Shown here piece after piece: positions 32,590 to 44,489 of a stretch of DNA of 64,000 nt. The stretch's first letter is position 1. Every line of letters starts with the position of its first letter. Origin of the DNA: Diphasiastrum complanatum (Eukaryota > Streptophyta > Lycopodiopsida > Lycopodiales > Lycopodiaceae); contig CM055093.1 in assembly GCA_029204225.1 (NCBI GenBank), positions 1,038,117-1,102,116 on the forward strand, read 5' to 3'. The notes below the pieces were generated by a model. It saw only the letters and a program-made list of their open reading frames with translations, ran no database searches and was not told the DNA's origin. The translations under genes were made by a program, and so were the position numbers.

Positions 32590-32975
32590 GAATCCTCACC
32601 AATACGATTTTCACATTCCAATGAGACCGTTTGGCACAACGAGACTTGCATGGCTATGCAAAGAGCAGTGACAGAGAGCCATAAAAATTTACAGGAGCAG
32701 ATTGGGTGGAAATCTGAGAAAATTGTGCAATTTTCAGATTCTATGAGCTATTGAAGACTTTCTCAGAAAATCTAATCGTTAGCGGACAATTGGACACAAA
32801 TCGAATAGCTTTAAATTTGATCACTGAGCTAGAGGAAGGCCGACCTCAGTCAGATGATGAGCTGCAAGAGAAACCACAAAGAAATTGCAAAAATGTCCAA
32901 AATATTCTTCTCTTCAAAGTTGCTAGGGTTTACAGGAGAAAAACGGTGGATCTTTCTCTGTCAGAAGTGTTTTGA
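32590..32975 (+). pseudogene. Unrecognised coding-like relic beside R2
   Basis: Two plus-strand frames join by a one-base shift at about 32752: MQRAVTESHKNLQEQIGWKS upstream, then SGQLDTNRIALNLITELEEG and DDELQEKPQRN downstream. The composition (Gln, Glu, Lys) looks coding, perhaps coiled coil, but I do not recognise it. R2 inserted just upstream. Confidence 0.3.
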
Positions 32976-33285
32976 TAATCTGTAAATAGGTAAGGATGGG
33001 CGCTTGGATAGGGCAACCCTAACCGCAGCTGGCCGTGGAGTGCCGTGGATCAGCCAGGGAGCTATAGCAGTTTGAATAGGGCGGCATCCATAGCCACAAG
33101 CTTAAAGCTTCAAGCAAAGAGAAATGAAGGAGGAGAGAGATCGAGAGGGCAGTGACGGACAGCTCGTGTGCATCCAATCAGACTGAGAGGGTAGCGGTTG
33201 GAGAGCCTCGGCATATGGAGGAGCACGATTCAGCGCACCCAAATAGTCAACATCGTTGGATTTGGATCCAACGCGATCGATGGTG
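32976..33285. other. GC-richer flank without a gene
   Basis: No frame or repeat recognised; it ends where the truncated R3 LTR begins. Confidence 0.4.
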
Positions 33286-33463
33286 TGAATCTACTCAAAC
33301 TCGCATTCTATCTTTCCCACACTTTCAAAAAGTGTTTATTCAAATGAAATTTAGACTAATGAACTTTGAAAAGTCAACCTCTAAGTCTAAAACAAATTTT
33401 GACCTCACTATGCCAAATATGGAAATATTGCAAAACGTGATGAAACTAGTTGAATCTTTCACA
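33286..33463 (-). repeat. R3 3' LTR, truncated
   Basis: Matches 38242-38419 with few differences. On its right is the polypurine tract (complement CTCCCTCTTCAACTAG). Confidence 0.9.
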
Positions 33464-33481
33464 CTCCCTCTTCAACTAGTT

Positions 33482-35187
33482 TTAGCATAGACTTTGATAA
33501 TACTCCAAGTGAAGTCCTATGCTTCATGAACAAGTCTTTTCCCAATGCTTTGGTGAAGATATCAGCTACACATTCCCTTGAAGACACATGTTGAAGCTCC
33601 ACCTCCTTTGTAATGACTCGCTCCCTCACAAAATGATATTGTATCTCAATATGCTTGCTCCTAGCATGAAAGATAGGATTGGATGCCATTCTTTGGGCTG
33701 ATTTATTTTCACAAAAGATGATTGGGCTCTCTGAAAAATCCAGCAAGTGAAGATCCTTGATCATCCTCTTGATCCATACCATCTCCTTTGTGCAATGTGT
33801 AAGAGCTTTGTACTCGGCCTCACTAGATGACAATGAGATAGTGGCTTGTTTCTTTGACATATATGATATAGCTCCATCACCTATGAAAATACAATAAGAA
33901 CTAATGAATTTCCTATCCATTACATTTTCAGCATAGTCCGAATCTGAAAATCCAAAAGGATTAGGTGATGATCCCTCATACAATATGCCAAAATCTCGAG
34001 TTCCAATGATGTACGCTTTCCTAGCTTCCAATGCTCCTCACTAGGATCTTGCATGAATTGACTCAATCTTCCAACACAATAGCTTAGATCGTGTCTAGTA
34101 ATGGTTAGATAGGTGAGTGAACCAACTAGCTTCCTATAGAGAGTAATGTCCTCAAAGGATCTTTCATTACCTCTTATAGTTAGCTTTACATGAGACTCCA
34201 TAGGTGTATCAATGGCTTTTGCATCTACCATATGAAATCTTTCTAGAATAGAATTAGCATACTTATCTTGACAAATGAAAGTAGATTGAGAAGATCTAAT
34301 GACTTTTATTCCTAAAATGTAATGCAAATTACCAAGATCATGCACTCAAACTCCTTCTTAAGAGCATTCTTGATATCCTCCACATCTTGATTGTCTCCAC
34401 CACTCAAGATGATATCATCCACGTAGATTAGCAAGATGGTAACATGATTTCCAGCAAACCTATAATAAAGTGAATGATCATACTCACTCATAACAAAGCC
34501 TTGAGAGAGTAAAAAAGTGTTAAGCTTACTTGGTGCTTGCTTAAGGCCATACAAACTCTTTTGTAGAAGACACACATGATTTGGCTTTGTTGATGAAATG
34601 TAGCTCTCAGGCTGCTCCATGTATACTTCCTCCTCAAGATCACCATTCAAGGATGCATTTGAAATGTCCATTTGCTATAGATCCCATCCATAAAGTGTAG
34701 CAAGTGAATTGATGACTCAAATGCTTACCATCTTTGCCACGGGTGCAAAGGTCTCATCATAGTCAATTCCTTGTTGTTGAGCATATCCTTTTGCCACTAA
34801 CCTTGCCTTGTACTTGTTGATAGATCCATTGTGGTTTGTCTTCACCTTGAAGATCCATTTGCATCCAATAGCTTTCTTGTCCTTAGGCAACTCCACCAAT
34901 ATCCATGTTCCATTCTTCATAAGAGCTTGATACTCGAGATCCATTGCTTGGATCCACTCCTCTTCTTTCCTTGCTTGATCTACACTTGTAGGCTCATCCA
35001 AAGAGGTTAGAAAAGCAACATAATTTCCAAAAACTATTTTCTTACCCTTTTGATCATATGTGAGCCTTGAAGGTACTTGTCTTTCTCTTGATGTTCTCCT
35101 TGGCTTTTGACTTGATAAAGGTCCATCATCACCACCATCCAAAGTAGGATCCATCTCATCAACATCAAGAATGTTAGATCCATCCAC
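33482..35187 (-). pseudogene. R3 reverse transcriptase and RNase H
   Basis: Reading leftwards: the linker with SQKPRRTSRERQVPSRLT (35050-35110), RT start GTWILVELPKDKKAIGCKW and YKARLVAKGYAQQQGIDYDE (34750-34890), NASLNGDLEEEVYMEQPESY and LLQKSLYGLKQAPSK (34550-34670), the catalytic YVDDIILSGGD (34400), LGIKVIRS (34300), and RNase H with SDYAENVMDRK, SYMSKKQATISLSSSEAEYK and ADIFTKALGKD (33560-33940). A stop or frame change at about 34700, near 34330 and near 34030 separates the pieces. The catalytic residues are present in each piece, so the enzyme died by frame damage, not by loss of motifs. Confidence 0.92.
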
Positions 35188-35239
35188 TTTACCATCATCA
35201 TGCTTGAAGACACCTTTGGAATGTTCCCCTCATCAAAAA

Positions 35240-35770
35240 TGACATCTCTACCAACAATCACTTTGTTAGTAGAAGGAATGTAAACCTTGTAGGCTTTACT
35301 CACCTCACTATATCCAACAAAAATACCTCTTCTTGAAGATGGACCTCCTTGGTCTTATCATCAAGAGTAATGTTGACATAGCATGTGCATCCAAAGGTTC
35401 TTAGAAAGTTGACACTCGGCCTCCTCTTGAATAGCATCTCAAAAGGTGTCCTTCCATCCAAAATAGCACTCGGCCACCTATTGCACAAGAAATTGGCACA
35501 CAACAAAGCTTGATCCCAAAACGGTTTGTCAAGATTAGCACTTAACCTCATAGCTTTAGCACTTTCACATAAAGTCCTATTCTTTCTTTCAGCCACTCCA
35601 TTCTGTTGTGGGGTCCTTGATGTTGTGTACTCCCTCTTGATCCCATGCTCATCACAAAAGTCCTTGAACTTGTTAGATAAGTTGAAACTTTGTAAATCTA
35701 GAAATAGATCTATTACAAGGTAGTCTATGTGACTTAGACAAAGCACAAGACTCACAAACATGCTTGTCAT
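35240..35770 (-). pseudogene. R3 integrase, catalytic first half deleted
   Basis: The retained part begins at KFKDFCDEHGIKREYTTSRT and includes PQQNGVAERKNRTL (with the third catalytic acidic residue) through FGCTCYVNITLDDKT to the VGYSEVS equivalent. Comparison with R4 shows that the block between SRFTK.FQL and the SxKFKxF segment is missing. It carries the first two catalytic aspartates (VHLDIHG and FIDDFS regions). Such an integrase cannot act. The frame shifts again near 35330. Confidence 0.85.
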
Positions 35771-36494
35771 TACTTAAGGAACTTGGAAGACCAATCACAA
35801 CCTTCTTCCTTGCCATTACCTCCAATGACTTGAAGTTGAGGTGTCCCATCCTTTTGTGCCAAACCTTTTGAATAGAAATTTGCTCCCTTGCAACACATCC
35901 AACTTGGTTAGCAATAACACAAGCTTCAAGTTTGAATAACTTCCCTTGTCTTTTACCTTTTCCAATCAAGACATCCTTCCTTTTGATCAAACAAGCATCT
36001 CCATCAAACTCCACCTTGAGGCCCTTACTTAGCATTTGACTCACACTAAGCAAATTCTTGGTAATAGATGTAATAGACAAGACATCCTCCAAATGAACAT
36101 TCCTATTTGTGGAGAGAGAAATAGGAAATGTGCCAATCTCTTTGATTGCACACTCACCATCATTGGCCGTGTAGATCACCCTCTTGTCATCTCCATATGC
36201 CAACAAAGAAGTGAAGTACTCTTTGTGAAAGGTCATGTGTGAACTTGCTCCACTATGAATCCACCAAGAATCTAAATCTCCATCATTAGCAAGCATACAT
36301 GAAGACATCACAAAAGCATCATCATTTGCATCTTGAACATCCAAACCATCCTCATCAAGGGTAAGATTACCTTGCTTGTCTCCTTGATCTCTCTTCTTCT
36401 TGTAGCACTCACTTGCAAAGTGTCCTTCGATGCCACAATAGAAGCACTTGAGCTTTGATCTATCCTTCTCTTTGCCACTTGAAGAAGAATCCAC
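35690..36494 (-). pseudogene. R3 zinc knuckle, protease and pre-integrase region
   Basis: Knuckle CFYCGIEGHFASEC at about 36440, protease WWIHSGASSHMTFHKEYF near 36250 (the usual Asp-Ser-Gly is here His-Ser-Gly, so the catalytic Asp is lost), then KNLLSVSQMLSKGL and the HHCC-like pre-integrase region VWHKRMGHLNFKSLEVMA and CESCALSKSHRLP near 35800. The frame is open for 273 codons. Confidence 0.88.
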
Positions 36495-36512
36495 TTGATC
36501 TTGCCCTTTAGA

Positions 36513-37169
36513 CTACTTGCTTTTGGTTTTGCCCTTGAATTTGCCCTTTTTGAACATAGCATCCTCTTGAAGTGTCGATGTAGATCCACCTCTTGCTTGA
36601 AGCCTATATTCCTCATTGATCAAGATCTCTTGAAGATCTATCAAAATTGGAAAAGTCTTTTGAATAGCAATACTTTGAACAATGTTAGCATGATCATCCA
36701 ACAAGCCATTAAGAATCACTTCAATAAGCTCTCCTTCCTTAATGCTTTCATCTATGCAAGCTAACTCATCATTCAATGCTTTCATTCTCAAAACAAAAGT
36801 ACTTGGACTTTCTTCATTCTTTTGCAAACAAGAAAAGATTTTCCTTCTTAGAGTCAACACTCTATAAGTAGACTTGGATTCATAAAGCTTATTCAATGAA
36901 TTCCAAGCTTCCAAAGATGATGTGCACTTACCAACTTCCTTGAGAAGTTCATTGGTAACATTCATCTTTATCATGTGTAGAGCCTTCTTGGCCCTCTTGT
37001 CATACCTCAATTGATCTTTTTGTGTTGCTGGTCTCTCCTCCAAGCCTACAAAAATATCCAAAACATCATTCATCTCAAGAAGTGACTCCATCCTCACCTT
37101 CCACAATGAATAGTTACTTGAGGTAAGCCTATCATTGGCTTCCAACATGACTCCAATTAAGGTTTCCAT
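36513..37169 (-). pseudogene. R3 Gag
   Basis: Copia Gag (UBN2-type): ANDRLTSSNYSLWKVRMES, KKALHMIKMNVTNELLKE, EAWNSLNKLYESK, RRKIFSCLQKNEESPSTFVL. A TAG at about 36510 separates it from the knuckle. Otherwise the 218-codon frame is intact. It is about half identical in pattern to the R1 Gag, so these families are related and R3-type elements are candidate helpers. Confidence 0.9.
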
Positions 37170-37769
37170 GTAGCAATGACCTGATCTTCTCTTTCAACCT
37201 GCTTCAATGCACAAAGTACTCCTTTGAACAACAACAAATGCGTTCAAAAGAAATCACCAAGATTTGAAACTAGCTCACAAATTCTCTTTTAGCACTTATC
37301 CAAGCAAATCAACACATAGAATCATGGAATCTTGATCAACTTATGATCTATCCTCAATCCAATGACTTTTGCCACTTCCTAATATTGAAACACACTCAAA
37401 TGAAGTCCATCAACCTCACTATCAAGAGAGCCAATCAAAATTAGGGTTTTGACAAAATCACAAAAAATTGACTATTCCAAATCTACAGGCAAATGCTTAA
37501 AATTTGAAATGCAATCTATAAGCCACCACTTAGGCTGAACCAATGATCCAAAAATCGGCCCAATCTAGTATGTGAATTCAAGAATCAGAATTGAACAAGT
37601 ATATTGACCTATTTAGTGTTTTGATCTACAAAAGATCCAATCTACAAAAGCAAAAAATCCGATTTTGGTGTAGAATCCTCTCTAGCATGCTCTAGACTTG
37701 ATATCTTCACCAAATCATTGATAGATCTGATTTCCTCCTTCATAACCTGAAACACAAGCTCCGATACCA
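37170..37769 (-). other. R3 leader with altered primer site
   Basis: About 600 bases. The primer site next to the LTR reads TGGTATCGGAGC, one base off the iMet consensus. Confidence 0.75.
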
Positions 37770-38419
37770 TGTGAAAGATTTCAGATCCTTAAGATCCAAT
37801 CTACTTGAATGATCTTCGGTTAGAAAGAGAAATACACTACCAATCTCACCAATGTAGAAAAATCAGCATCTACACACAATTTGAGATGCAAACACTAATA
37901 GAACTTGATCAAACTTGAATGAAATTATTATGTACTATTGTTGTCCGTACAAAACCAGCAAGCTACTATATTTCACACGTGTGGATCCAAAAATAACAAA
38001 TACAGATCATTCTACACATAGAATTGCAAGCAATCACCAAGATAGTGCACCAATGGATAGTAGAACCCAAGAGAACCATGTATAAGCATGAAATGAGATA
38101 GAGAAGAGAGAAGATGACTCTCTCCATGAGTTACATCCTTTTATAGTAGGTCCAGACCCTATTTGGCCACTTGGCTTTCCCACCAAAATGCTAACCCTAC
38201 TAATTTTGGGTCTAGATTCAATGTACCTAACTTATTCAAATTGAATCTACTCAAACTCGCATTCTATCTTTCCCACACTTTCAAAAAGTGTTTATTCAAA
38301 TGAAATTTAGACTAATGAACTATGAAAGGTCAACCTCTAAGTCTAAAACAAGTTTTGGCCTCAATATGCCAAATATGAAAATATTGCAAAATGTGATGAA
38401 ACTAGTTGAATCTTTCACA
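37770..38419 (-). repeat. R3 5' LTR
   Basis: Full 650-base LTR, TGTGAAAG...TTTCACA. In its own sense it holds a TATA box (TATAAAAGG near 38135) followed by a pyrimidine-rich stretch (tcttctctcttctctatctc), plus CACACGTGTGG near 37977. The pyrimidine stretch is the seed that is hugely expanded in R5. Confidence 0.9.
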
Positions 38420-41211
38420 ACACGCAGAGGATGAAGAACGGGTCAATAATCACACTTTCAATGCTCTTGGCGAGTGGTGAGTTTGATGATTTTGCAATTT
38501 TGCAGTCAGTAAGTCAATTTTGATCAAGTCATTTTAGCTGTGGAGTAGTGTATCAAGTTTGTCATCGAGGAGATACACTTCAACTACCAGTTTGGATACG
38601 TCAAGTCAATTGGCCATATCAGTATTGCATCAAGGATGCAGATTTTAGTGATGACAGGATGCAGATCATTTGGTTTGGACCATGGAAGATCTCACAGGTT
38701 CACTTGGAGGGATATTGGCATGCATAGTTATGTGACAGACTTGATGGTGGCTTTGAAGCTCACATCTCATTGTATTCTCAAGGAGTAGTTTGAAAATATT
38801 CACAGGAGCAACTTAGAGCTAGATTGGAGGAATACAAGTGGGCACTACAGGGTAGATTCTCAGATCTTTGTAATCGTAGATGGCATTGGGATACTTGGTA
38901 GGGATAGCACTGCAGGATGACATGGGATGATCATCAGGGGGTAGCTATTTCAGATTGGACTTGAGTCTTTAGATGGACAAGACTTACAGGTGGGATTCAT
39001 GATGGAATCAAAAAGCTACAAATGAAAATGGACAAAGAGTGAAGCTTTGGGAGCTAGCTCTAGGTTGGAGAGCTACTGGAGATCGCACGGGGTGTGATCG
39101 GAGGGCAAACACTATGATGGGTGTTTTGCTAGCGATCTACTACAGGGGACATTGATGGTGAGGACTTGATGGTGTGCTCATTTGGGAGTACAAGATGGCA
39201 TTACAGCAGGGGGCCAGTTTTGGACATTGGCATTGATGGGGAGGCATCTACCATCATGGGCGTGGATAAGCTACCTATAGCTTTCATGTAGTTGGCTGTA
39301 TTTGCAGGAGTCTAGGCTTGGCACAGGTATTGGATTTTCCATGGTGCAGATTCTCAGGTGGTGAGATTAGGGATAAGCCTAGAGGGAGTCACTCAGAGCC
39401 ATATACCGTAGTACGATCAAGGAGACAATAGTCTCGGGATCCCATGAGCGGTGACTCAGGGACAAGCTTGCATTGGCATGGTGTCGGGTGGCACATAGCT
39501 AGGGAGAGCGAGCAGATGCTAGGAGCCAGGTGGAGTAGGTGATGCTTTGGAGTTCAGCTTGTCTAGTAGGATGGTGACCAGGATCGGAGACATCAGGTGA
39601 GCATAGCATGTGGATGATGAGTCCATTGGGGTGGCACTCAAGGAGATGCTACAGTTGCTCAGATATGATATGTCATTTGATGTATGGACAATGTTCTTCA
39701 GCTGGTGTATCATGTGATGACCTAGGGATGGGTCATGCCTACTTGGAGGTAGGTGGCATGGAGTGTACCTAGGGTGGTACATATCCTGAGGGCATGGAGT
39801 GCATTACGGGGTGATGTAAATCAGCTGCATGGTCATATGCATGATAGTCTCCAGGTTGGCGTCATCCATCATTATTTGGTAAGCTGAATGCAATCTTTTG
39901 ATTAGATCCAGTTGGAGTCTAGTTGCACTACAGGTGGACAGATTCTTGGGGAGCTATCAGCGGGTAATGGATACTTGGTGATCAGATGGTACAGGGTTCT
40001 AGAACTATCCTACTTGATATGCTATGGATCGTGGGTGAGTTGTTCATCATGATAGTGGATCTAGTTTGCATTTGCTTTGGCTTGGACGCTATGATGGATG
40101 TTGTGGGGAGATAGGCTCTTTGGTGGGAGGCCTATAGACTGGTCAAATCAGAGTTGGCAACATCAAGCATGGAAAGCTGAACCTACATGGGATGTAGGAC
40201 AGATAGATCATCATCAGTATCTCTGGGAGGTGGGCGAGCTACTCAGGTATAGCCTATGGTGAGGTTTGTGTACATTCATTCATTGAGTCCTTGGTAGACT
40301 CTTGCGCTTGGAGCATGGGGAATGGATGGGGATCAGCTTTCAAGCCTATTGGACAGGATGTCAGGGCAAAGCGGCTTGGAGCATAGCTTTGTTTGGGAGA
40401 TACATCAGGGATGAGGCTTGGAGCAATCATTGGTTCGAGATGGTTGATCTTGGATGATGTATGAGGACATCTATGTGATATGCTTGGACGTGAGGGCAGG
40501 TGCAGGCCATGGTAGGAGACCTGATTTGATGACCAATGGTGTAGTAGTGGATCTACAAGTGGCACAGGTGTTGGTACGACAGGATACCACTTATGGGCAG
40601 GCCATGGTCATGTATTTGACGCTTTATCATTCGTGCTAGTGTGCATGAGTGTGTGTGGGCTTGCATGTTGCCTTGTCATGAGGGTCTAGATCTGAGTCGG
40701 AGTCATATGTGGTTGTGCATTTGCTACTCATAAACAAAGTAGTCATTTGATAGCTCTTTGACTTGTCATTAAGTCTACTAGTTGTTTATCCGGTGAGGGT
40801 ATAGTCTTATGGTGGTAGTAAGATTTCCTCAGGTTGAGCCTCAGTCGCTCATGTATGTCAGCTTTATAGGTCTGTGCTTGTAAGTGTTTGGTAGGATGTC
40901 AGCCTAGCTAGATGGAGGATGCAATTCTCATGGTGGCAGTGGAATTTCCTTAGTTTGAGCCATGTCGCTCATGTGGTCCACTTGTGGTCAAGTTGGATTG
41001 GGGACGAGTCAGTTGGTCGAGAGTGTGGTAGACTCTTTATATGAGCATTGTGTTTACATGATACTTCGTGTGCCAAACCTGGTAGTTTGATGGTGTGCTT
41101 GAGTATGAGTCAAGTACAAGGTAGCAAGGATATGCATAACATCTTTTGGACACTCCAGATGTTGCTGCAATATATTTTTTTACTCCTACTGCATTTGAGC
41201 TTAAGGGAGAG
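38420..41211 (+). mobile_element. Non-coding LTR-retrotransposon interior (LARD-like), 5' end missing
   Basis: A 2.8-kb block with strikingly more G than C on the plus strand and stops in all frames. It runs up to a polypurine tract (GAGCTTAAGGGAGAG) and the LTR at 41212. No gag, protease, RT or integrase trace was seen on either strand. An internal direct repeat of about 55 bases occurs at 40811 and 40928 (ATGGTGG(T/C)AGT...TTTCCT(C/T)AG..TTGAGCC). Large non-coding interiors of this type are known as LARDs. Its 5' LTR is not in the window; it is cut at the R3 LTR. Confidence 0.55.
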
Positions 41212-41680
41212 TGTTAAGAATCATATTTGATCTGATATGTTTATTGTAAGCTCAAAATGCAGTATTGTAATTAACTATACATATCTTCAGTTAATTAGGA
41301 TTTACAATTTTTGGTTGTTATCGGGACATGACCCACTATTGTCATATCAGTCGGGCACTGATCTAGTAGATGGCTACTTGGGTTAGCCAGGTAGCCACAC
41401 GTAAGAAAAGTTAGCCTGTACAGAGTTTTATACAGTGTATGCTATACTCGAGGGCATGTCTCAAGTTTGTCGGTCGAATTTGGCCATATTGGGCCCGACC
41501 TTAGTTTGACAGGTGGTAGGCCAATTTTAGGACACCTGCCTTTTCATGCAGTTTGTGAATACTCTATATATACAATGTTTCTTTGTAGTCTATTAGCTTT
41601 TGTTGTGCCATCTTTGAGAGCTTGGAGGAGTGTCTATGTTGATTGATTATGTGATCTGCATACTGCACTAAATCCTAACA
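41212..41680 (+). repeat. 3' LTR of the LARD-like element
   Basis: Begins TGTTAAGAAT and ends AATCCTAACA, an imperfect 10-base terminal inverted repeat of the usual TG...CA form. A TATA box (CTATATATAC) lies at about 41564. There is no second copy in the window for comparison. Confidence 0.65.
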
Positions 41681-41900
41681 AGATTTTAACACATATTGTT
41701 TAGACAATTCCTTGACACTGCTTCTTATCTTTTGAAGATAAGCTGACGACATTTGATAAAAAAAACCTCCCATGTTATCTGAAAGGTGTTATGTACAAAG
41801 CTTAGGCAATAATATAATATTATTCATAATTTGTAAACTAGAAAGTGTTTAAAAGCTCATCAAATATGTCTTTTTGTGAAACATTTTATGTATATTATCT
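41681..41900. other. No gene; small hairpin
   Basis: An 8-base perfect stem CTTATCTT/AAGATAAG lies at 41726-41744. Nothing else recognised. Confidence 0.4.
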
Positions 41901-42124
41901 ATGAGTATTATCTTTTTTTCCTTCTCCATTCGTGGATCGAAAAAGGGCTCTAGTCCATTTAAGATCAAGTGTCGCCGCTAAACCTCATCTAAACTCTTCA
42001 TACGACATCCCAAACAATCACGACAAGGACACGACACATATTTCATACCACGTGTTGTAGCTTCATGCTTGGATTGGTTCCAAAGTTCCTGAACCCTATC
42101 CGCTTTTGTCAATATATCATCCAT
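41901..42124 (-). pseudogene. Transposase-associated domain of a CACTA Tnp2 protein (N-terminal piece)
   Basis: From an ATG at 42122-42124 on the minus strand: VQELWNQSKHEATTRGMKYV, SCPCRDCLGCRMKSLDEV, then a TAG, and RHLILNGLEPFFDP. The C-P-C-x-x-C with a following R-H-L...G is the zinc-binding transposase-associated domain found at the N-terminus of plant CACTA Tnp2 proteins. The satellite array starts directly upstream of the ATG, so the array probably occupies the transposon's 5' region. Confidence 0.7.
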
Positions 42125-42126
42125 GT

Positions 42127-44110
42127 GATATTTAAGTCTATGTATGACATATCTTTATCATATTAGGCAGTATCCATCCATTCATGTGTAAATTTACCTA
42201 CTTGGGCTATACATGGGATATTATACCTATCGACATGTTCTATATTGTCTGATTCAACACTAATAAATATCATCGATGTGTATTACACAATATAAGACAC
42301 ATTTTATACCTATCAACATGTTCTATATTGTCTAATTCAACAGTAATACATATCATCAACGTATATCACACAATATATGACACAATTAAAGGCAAGTTAT
42401 ACTATCATATCCATCTAACTACTTTCATTTGCCGACTTATCTACACATGAAGCCGTAATTTTTTTTATAAATAGTAAATTTTGGCATAAATGACGGCAAC
42501 TGAAAAACTGTCACATAAACCAGAATAAATGACGGTTTTCAAAACCGTCATTTATTCCATTTTTTGCATGAATTGATGTTTAAGTCTATGTATCACATAT
42601 ATTTATCACAATAGGCAATGATCCATCCATTCATGTGTAAATTTACCTACTTGGCTTATACATGGGATATTATACCTATCGACGTGTTCTATATTGTCAG
42701 ATTCAACACTAATATATATCATCGACGTGTATCAAACAATATATGACACACTTATATCAATTTAAAGGCATGTTATACTATCATATCCATTTAACTACTT
42801 CTATTCAACCACTTATCTACACATAAAGCCGTAAATTTTTTTCAAAAAAGTGTAATTTCCAGCATAAATGACGGCTTCTGAAAAACTATCATATAAACAA
42901 GAATAATTGACGGTTTTCTAGGCTGTCACTTATTCCATTTTTTGCATGAATTGATATTTAAGTCTATGTATCACATATACTTAGCATAATAGGCAGTAAT
43001 CCATCAATTCATGTGTAAATTTACCTGCTTGGGTTATACATGGAATATTATACCTATCGACATGTTCTAAATTGTCGAATTCAACACTAGTACATATCAT
43101 CGACGTGTATCAAACAATATATGACACATTTATATCAATTTAAAGGCATGTTATACTATTATATCCATCTAACAACTTTTATTTGCCCATTTATCTACAC
43201 ATGAAGCCATAAAAAATTGTAATTTTTGGCATAAATGATGATTCTGAAAAACTATCATATAACCCAGAATAAATGACTTTTTGCATGAATTTATATCTAA
43301 GTCTATGTATCACATATATTTATCATAATAGGCAATAACTCATCATTCATGTGTAAATTTACCTACTTGGGTTATACATGGTATATTATACCTATTGACA
43401 TGTTCTAAATTGTCGGATTCAACACACATCATCGACATGTATCAAAAAATATATCAAACACTTATATCAATCTAAAAGCATGTTATACTATTAGATCCAT
43501 CTAACTACTTTTATTTGCCCACTTATCTACACATTAAGCCATAAAACTTAAAAAAATGTCATTTTTGGCTTAAATGAGAGCTTTTGAAAAACTGTCATAT
43601 AAACTAGAATAAATGACGGTTTTCTAAGCCGTCATTTATTCCATTTTGTGCCTGAATTGATATTTAAGTCTATGTATCACATATTCTTATCATAATAGGC
43701 AGTAATCCAACCATTCATGTGTAAATTTACCTTCTTGAATTACACATGGGATATTAGCTATATTGTCAAATTCAACACTAATACATATCAACTTTTGAAA
43801 AGCTATCATATAAACAAAACAAGAAAAATCTACAATTTTCTAGGCCACCATTTACACCAATGTTTGCATGAAATGATGATTTAAGTTTAGATATCACATA
43901 TATCTATCTGATTATGCAGTAATCCATTCATTTATGTGTATATTTAGCTTATGTTATACTGTATCACATATTATTCCTATCCATGTGTTCAATATTGTTG
44001 AATTCAATACTAATACATTGTAATACATATCATCAATATGTATCGAAAAGTATATGACACACTTATATCAACTTAAGAGTGTTATTCTATTATATCCATC
44101 TAACTAGTTT
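42127..44110 (+). repeat. Satellite array, about 340-370 bp unit with hairpin motif
   Basis: Copies begin with AAGTCTATGTATCACATAT at about 42133, 42592, 42960, 43299, 43667 and 43892. Spacings are 459, 368, 339, 368 and 225. The first unit is longer because an inner 91-base piece is doubled (42220-42400). Each unit has TCATGTGTAAATTTACCT, ATTATACCTATCGACATGTTC and a hairpin built from ATAAATGACGGTTTT and its complement (perfect at about 42523-42558, decayed in later units). A reverse-complement copy lies at 26041-26560, also beside CACTA genes. CACTA subterminal regions often carry such GACGG-type repeats, so I read this as a CACTA-derived array. Confidence 0.8.
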
Positions 44111-44463
44111 TATTTGCCCACTTCCAACATCATCTGCAATCATATTACCTCGTTTGCCATCTTTGAAGCTGCGACATATTCAGCTTCGCATGAGGATTGA
44201 GCCACCAAGGTTTGTTTCTTGTATGTCCAGCTGATTGCTGCTCCGCACACAATCAAACATCCTCTTGTCACGGACTTGTTGTCGTCTTTTCAGCTCGCCC
44301 AACTTAATCTTTCGCACGAATGTGTTCAAATCTTTGTCGTCCCACTGTAGGTAAGTTAATTGGTCTTCCAAGAACATGACCTGATTACAAGATTGAGTCT
44401 CATTCTAGGTTTGCAATTCTTCCCATAAATCCTTTGCGTTTGAAATTGATGTAAGATCTAGGA
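44110..44463 (-). pseudogene. Copia fragment: Gag-like piece joined to RNase H
   Basis: At 44140-44235 the minus strand reads SWTYKKQTLVAQSSCEAEYV followed by AASKMANEV, a copia RNase H signature. Immediately upstream (44240-44460) a different frame has [14 protein letters not shown] and VMFLEDQLTYLQWDDKDLNT, which resembles a copia Gag. The polymerase part between them is absent, so this is a large internal deletion or a join of two elements. Confidence 0.5.
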
Positions 44464-44489
44464 TTATATTGTCATGCACTGAGAAAATT

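Larger units (their letters stand above)
33286..38419 (-). mobile_element. R3: Ty1-copia element with truncated 3' LTR
   Basis: Minus-strand element with 650-base 5' LTR at 37770-38419, Gag, knuckle, protease, integrase remnant, RT and RNase H, and at the other end only the first 178 bases of the 3' LTR (33286-33463), identical in extent to 38242-38419. No target duplication can therefore be read. It contains the only nearly complete copia RT-RNase H in the window and is of the family of R4, R5 and R6. The coding region is broken by stops and one large integrase deletion. Confidence 0.9.

Noticed and set aside
39519..40639. Open frames inside the G-rich region (His/Pro-rich on the minus strand)
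   Set aside because: They result from the base skew; no domain and no continuity.
42127..44110. CRISPR-like array of regularly spaced repeats
   Set aside because: Units are long, diverged and adjacent without spacers, in a plant genome; it is a satellite.
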